A stretch of 7,936 nucleotides of DNA from Clostridia bacterium. Its GTDB lineage: Bacteria > Bacillota > Clostridia > Oscillospirales > CAG-272. The position numbers and the translations under genes are program-made. The stretch covers positions 1-7,936 of the forward strand of contig CAAGDE010000148.1 in NCBI GenBank assembly GCA_900768535.1, given 5' to 3'. Of the stretch, positions 5,864-7,936 are shown in pieces (positions within the stretch are counted from its first letter, which is position 1; every line of letters starts with the position of its first letter). The notes under the pieces were generated by a model. That model saw nothing but the letters and a program-made list of their open reading frames with translations. It did no database searches and was not told the origin of the DNA.

Positions 5864-7225
5864 TCAAATAGAATCTTTTGTATCGGATAAGTCATTCTCT
5901 TTTTGCGCGCGGGCTTTGGCTCGTGTGTCGATTTCTTCAATCCGGTCAACCAATGCCTCTACCGCGTTACTTCGTTCGGCAATGTCACGGCATAGCACCA
6001 TTTCATAGCGGAGGGTGCGGATACGCTCGGACAGTTCGGAAATCTCTGCCCGAATGGGGTTCATGGTTTCGGTATCGTGCATCCGGCGCAGACGGTTGCG
6101 CAGTTTCCCGCGTGTCATCAGGAGCGTTTCAAACTCGGCAGAGATGCGCTCCGTAAAATCGTGGAGATCTCCTGCGGTTTCAATCCGATTCCGTCCGAGC
6201 AAGTCTGCTTCTGCGGAATACTGCTTCATCCGCTTTGCCGCCTCCCGCAGTTCCGCATTGTCCTCCTCCCGTTTCGGATAGGTCTTCGGCAACTCGCCGA
6301 GAAGGTAGCAGAAGTGCAGATAGAGCGCGTAAAGTCCTCTCGGCTTTTCGTGCGTCGGCTTGTGGTACGGCTGAAAAAACGGGCGGGGCTTTGACCAGTT
6401 TTCCTCCAGTCTTGCCCGCACATCTTCCACGGTGTAGCCCTCTCCGAGACGATCCAGACGGAAGAATTTGCCCGCGCCGTCCGGTCGGATACGGAGATAC
6501 TTTCCTCTCCATTCCAGCGTATATCCCCGGCTTTGAAGGTCATCGGCAAAATACCGCCACACCGTATTGCGGGCAATGGCTTCGTCCATGTCCTTTCGGA
6601 TCTGCGACCGCCAGGTGAACAGACCGTTTTCCTCGCGGTGTCGGTTTCCGATCTCCCGATTGGTCTGCCCTGCGGGATGCGCAATGACTGACAGCCCGTA
6701 TTCCCGACAGAGTGCGTCCGACACCTCCCGTAATTTCCGGTTGAGCGCCTTGCCGCTGTAATACTTCTTACCGTCTGCAAACGACACGCTGTTGAGGCAG
6801 AAGTGGTTGTGGACGGTTCCGGTGTTCATGTGCGTAGACACCATCACTTCAAACCGATCTCCCCACATCCGCTTGGCAAGCTCCACGCCGATCTTGTGTG
6901 CGGTCATGCCATCCACCTCGCCGCGCTTGAAGCTCTGGTAGGCGTGGAAGCAGACGATCCCGCCGACCTTCCCGCCGTGATGGATCTTGGTACTCAGAAA
7001 CTGCCGTGCGGCAATCTCCGGTTTCGTGTCGCAAAGGATTCCCGTCACAAGCAACTGCTGCTCGGTTTTCATTTCATCGGCACCGTATTGCAGCACCCGA
7101 TTCACCGCGTGAAAGGACGCAACCGCCGGAAACTGTCCCGTATCGGTTTTATCCCGATTGGCGATATACTTCATAACGGTTGCAACATTGTCCCCGTGGA
7201 CTGCCCAGATGCTCGTTACCGCCAT
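5864..7225 (-). CDS. MOB-P family relaxase (mobilisation nuclease)
   Basis: A 453-residue protein with an N-terminal relaxase domain (about residues 1-185). Tyr20 in 'VMKYIANRDKT' is the likely catalytic tyrosine that attacks the nic site. 'FHAYQSFKRGEV' (93-104) is the conserved second region, with H94. The metal-binding histidine motif is H132-x-N134 followed by H139-N-H141 in 'THMNTGTVHNHFCLNS'. The middle part (about 205-300) is basic and aromatic-rich. The end (about 320-445) is highly charged and helical, probably coiled coil. Relaxases of this class nick one strand at oriT and stay covalently bound to its 5' end. The frame is open to 7246, but the ATG at 7225 follows GGAGGGGAG at normal spacing and gives MAVTSIWAVHGDN, the usual family start. 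It overlaps the mobC stop by ten bases, in another frame, so translation is probably coupled. Confidence 0.95.
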   Translation of the reverse strand: MAVTSIWAVHGDNVATVMKYIANRDKTDTGQFPAVASFHAVNRVLQYGADEMKTEQQLLVTGILCDTKPEIAARQFLSTKIHHGGKVGGIVCFHAYQSFKRGEVDGMTAHKIGVELAKRMWGDRFEVMVSTHMNTGTVHNHFCLNSVSFADGKKYYSGKALNRKLREVSDALCREYGLSVIAHPAGQTNREIGNRHREENGLFTWRSQIRKDMDEAIARNTVWRYFADDLQSRGYTLEWRGKYLRIRPDGAGKFFRLDRLGEGYTVEDVRARLEENWSKPRPFFQPYHKPTHEKPRGLYALYLHFCYLLGELPKTYPKREEDNAELREAAKRMKQYSAEADLLGRNRIETAGDLHDFTERISAEFETLLMTRGKLRNRLRRMHDTETMNPIRAEISELSERIRTLRYEMVLCRDIAERSNAVEALVDRIEEIDTRAKARAQKENDLSDTKDSI

Positions 7226-7566
7226 GTTCTGCGTCTCCCCTCCCAATCACCGAACGACTGCCCGAATACGGCATCCATCCGGTTGACCTGCTCTTTGATG
7301 CTCCGGAGCATCACTTCATCCACAAAACCGAGCGTCCGCGCTTTGACAAGCAGTTGATCCACATTGCTCCCGATCCGCCGCAGTTCCCGCAAGATTCCCG
7401 GATAGTCTGCCGGAAGGTTCTCGCAGAGCTTGGCACCGGTTGCGGCTTTCCGCAGGAATGTTTCTCTTGAATACGGCGTGCGCTCCACCAATCCGTTGAT
7501 GGCTTGCAATTCCTCAACGGTCAGCCGCACACAGATCTGTTTGGTTCTTCTTTTTGACTTCCTCAT
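7216..7566 (-). CDS. mobC: MobC-family relaxosome accessory protein
   Basis: A 116-residue protein starting MRKSKRRTKQICVRLTVEEL. Residues about 8-42 look like a ribbon-helix-helix DNA-binding unit (strand KQICVRLT, helix EELQAINGLVERT, second helix SRETFLRKAA). 'LRELRRIGSNVDQL' (about 59-72) is the signature segment of bacterial MobC. MobC proteins bind near oriT and help the relaxase open the duplex. The frame is open further to an ATG at 7635 (139 residues), but that ATG lies inside an inverted repeat and the added residues are coded by the putative oriT, so 7566 is preferred. Neither start has a good ribosome binding site, so the start is less certain than the gene. The stop overlaps the relaxase start. 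Confidence 0.9.
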   Translation of the reverse strand: MRKSKRRTKQICVRLTVEELQAINGLVERTPYSRETFLRKAATGAKLCENLPADYPGILRELRRIGSNVDQLLVKARTLGFVDEVMLRSIKEQVNRMDAVFGQSFGDWEGRRRTWR

Positions 7567-7590
7567 AACTGTTCTGCTATGGGCGAGGGC

Positions 7591-7643
7591 TTGGGGGCTT
7601 TCCCCAACGAGACGAATTTTGATTGCAAAATTCATTGCTCGTT
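7591..7643. other. Paired inverted repeats before mobC, candidate oriT
   Basis: AACGAG (7606-7611) pairs with CTCGTT (7638-7643) and GAATTTTG (7614-7621) with CAAAATTC (7626-7633), giving 14 pairs around a small asymmetric internal loop and a four-base end loop. Sharing its first two bases, a second hairpin is formed by TTGGGG (7591-7596) and CCCCAA (7602-7607). Long inverted repeats directly upstream of mobC-relaxase genes are the usual place and form of oriT in MOB-P systems. I cannot point to the nic site. An operator for autoregulation by MobC, or both functions together, would look the same. Confidence 0.55.
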
Positions 7644-7678
7644 AAGAAAGAAAGACGCCTGCCCGACCGCCCGGAGAA

Positions 7679-7715
7679 AAGAAAAATCACCGCCGATCTT
7701 GCGGTGATTTTTCTT
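7679..7715. terminator. Strong bidirectional intrinsic terminator upstream of mobC
   Basis: AAGAAAAATCACCGC (7679-7693) and GCGGTGATTTTTCTT (7701-7715) form a perfect 15-base inverted repeat with a seven-base loop. The GC-rich core is seven pairs, flanked by an A tract and a T tract, so the hairpin fits a Rho-independent terminator in both directions. On the minus strand it stands between the gene at the right edge and mobC. Its upstream arm begins at the stop codon of the 25-codon ORF. Confidence 0.85.
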
Positions 7716-7792
7716 CAGCGCACCTCCCTTCCTGACCGTCTCGCAATTAAATCAGACACGGTTCTCCCATACGAACAAGCCCTATCTTTCAT
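7715..7792 (-). CDS. 25-codon small ORF ending on the terminator, possible leader peptide
   Basis: The ATG at 7790-7792 follows GAGGAG at eight-base spacing, a good ribosome binding site, and starts inside the end of the preceding gene (11-base overlap, different frame). The product begins MKDRACSYGRTVSDLI, is basic, and has six arginines in 25 residues, four of them coded by AGG or AGA. The TGA (7715-7717) touches the first base of the terminator stem. It has no recognisable family, membrane segment or signal. It could be a leader peptide, a real small protein, or chance. Confidence 0.4.
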   Translation of the reverse strand: MKDRACSYGRTVSDLIARRSGREVR

Positions 7793-7936
7793 CGTGACTT
7801 CTCCTCTCCAAGTCAACCTTTCTTTGCAATTTCAACCGCAGATAATCGTTGTAATCCTTTCCGGCAGGTGGCAGATGCGTCCGGACGGTCTTGACGGATG
7901 CTCCGAGTGCCGCACGGATTCCGATTGCCGCCGCCC
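7782..7936 (-). CDS. C-terminal end of an unidentified protein, possibly DUF3991/TOPRIM type (runs off right edge)
   Basis: A frame of 50 codons enters from the right edge and ends with TAG at 7782-7784. It reads through 'IGIRAALGASVKTVRTHLPP' and then 'AGKDYNDYLRLKLQ', ending in a charged tail 'RKVDLERRSHDER'. The other two minus-strand frames stop earlier without resembling a protein end. The short 'HLPP.GKDYNDYL' motif resembles the end of DUF3991/TOPRIM-domain proteins of conjugative elements, which I recall as finishing in 'hlP..KDwNEdL'. Such primase-like proteins often lie beside mobilisation genes. Only 50 residues are visible, so the family is a modest guess. That it is coding is more likely than not. 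Confidence 0.55.
   Translation of the reverse strand, partial: AAAIGIRAALGASVKTVRTHLPPAGKDYNDYLRLKLQRKVDLERRSHDER

Noticed and set aside
7226..7246. Relaxase extended to an upstream in-frame start at 7246
   Set aside because: It would add MGGETQN from within the mobC end. The ATG at 7225 has a proper ribosome binding site and the family's usual N-terminus.
1..7936. Hidden defence, toxin-antitoxin or cargo genes
   Set aside because: All coding space is taken up by mobilisation and type IV secretion genes. No remaining open frame has a ribosome binding site together with recognisable features, except the 25-codon ORF, which has a site but no recognisable family.

Overview
The window is a stretch of the conjugation module of an integrative and conjugative element (or conjugative plasmid) from a fairly GC-rich Firmicute. 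The gut Clostridia / Oscillospiraceae-Ruminococcaceae range is the best guess. Grounds for this are the gene families (MobC, MOB-P relaxase, PcfB/DUF3801, ArdC-like, VirD4, Maff2-type small membrane protein, TrbL/VirB6-like, PrgI, VirB4), their order, which matches Tn1549/CTn-type elements as I remember them, the strong AGGAGG-type ribosome binding sites, and a GC-rich composition judged by eye. Every gene I can support lies on the minus strand, so the window is described below from right to left, in the direction of transcription.

Right end (7936 to about 7567): the last 50 codons of an unidentified gene, possibly a DUF3991/TOPRIM protein; a 25-codon small ORF with a good ribosome binding site; a strong bidirectional intrinsic terminator that begins exactly at the small ORF's stop codon; and a pair of inverted repeats just before mobC that is the best candidate here for an origin of transfer (oriT).

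DNA-processing block (7566 to 3913): mobC and the MOB-P relaxase overlap and would form the relaxosome at oriT. A 210-base non-coding gap with several hairpins follows. Then come a PcfB-family relaxosome/coupling accessory protein and an ArdC/LtrC-like ssDNA-binding protein whose metallopeptidase motif is degenerate.

Mating-channel block (3916 to 1): a 61-residue small protein, the VirD4 coupling ATPase, a Maff2/VirB2-like small membrane protein, a VirB6/TrbL-like polytopic membrane protein, a PrgI (VirB3-like) protein, and the first 123 codons of the VirB4 ATPase, which runs off the left edge. These genes are packed with 4-base stop/start overlaps (GTGA or ATGA) or gaps of 2 to 15 bases, indicating one translationally coupled operon.

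Working model: MobC and the relaxase nick and bind the transferred strand. The PcfB-like protein helps bring this complex to VirD4. The VirB2/B3/B4/B6-like proteins form the core of a Gram-positive type IV secretion channel. Cargo, integration, regulation and the cell-wall hydrolase genes lie outside the window. I saw no defence system, CRISPR array, tRNA, rRNA or insertion sequence. The most unusual material is non-coding: the leader-ORF/terminator arrangement before mobC, and the two hairpin-rich segments flanking the relaxase gene region.
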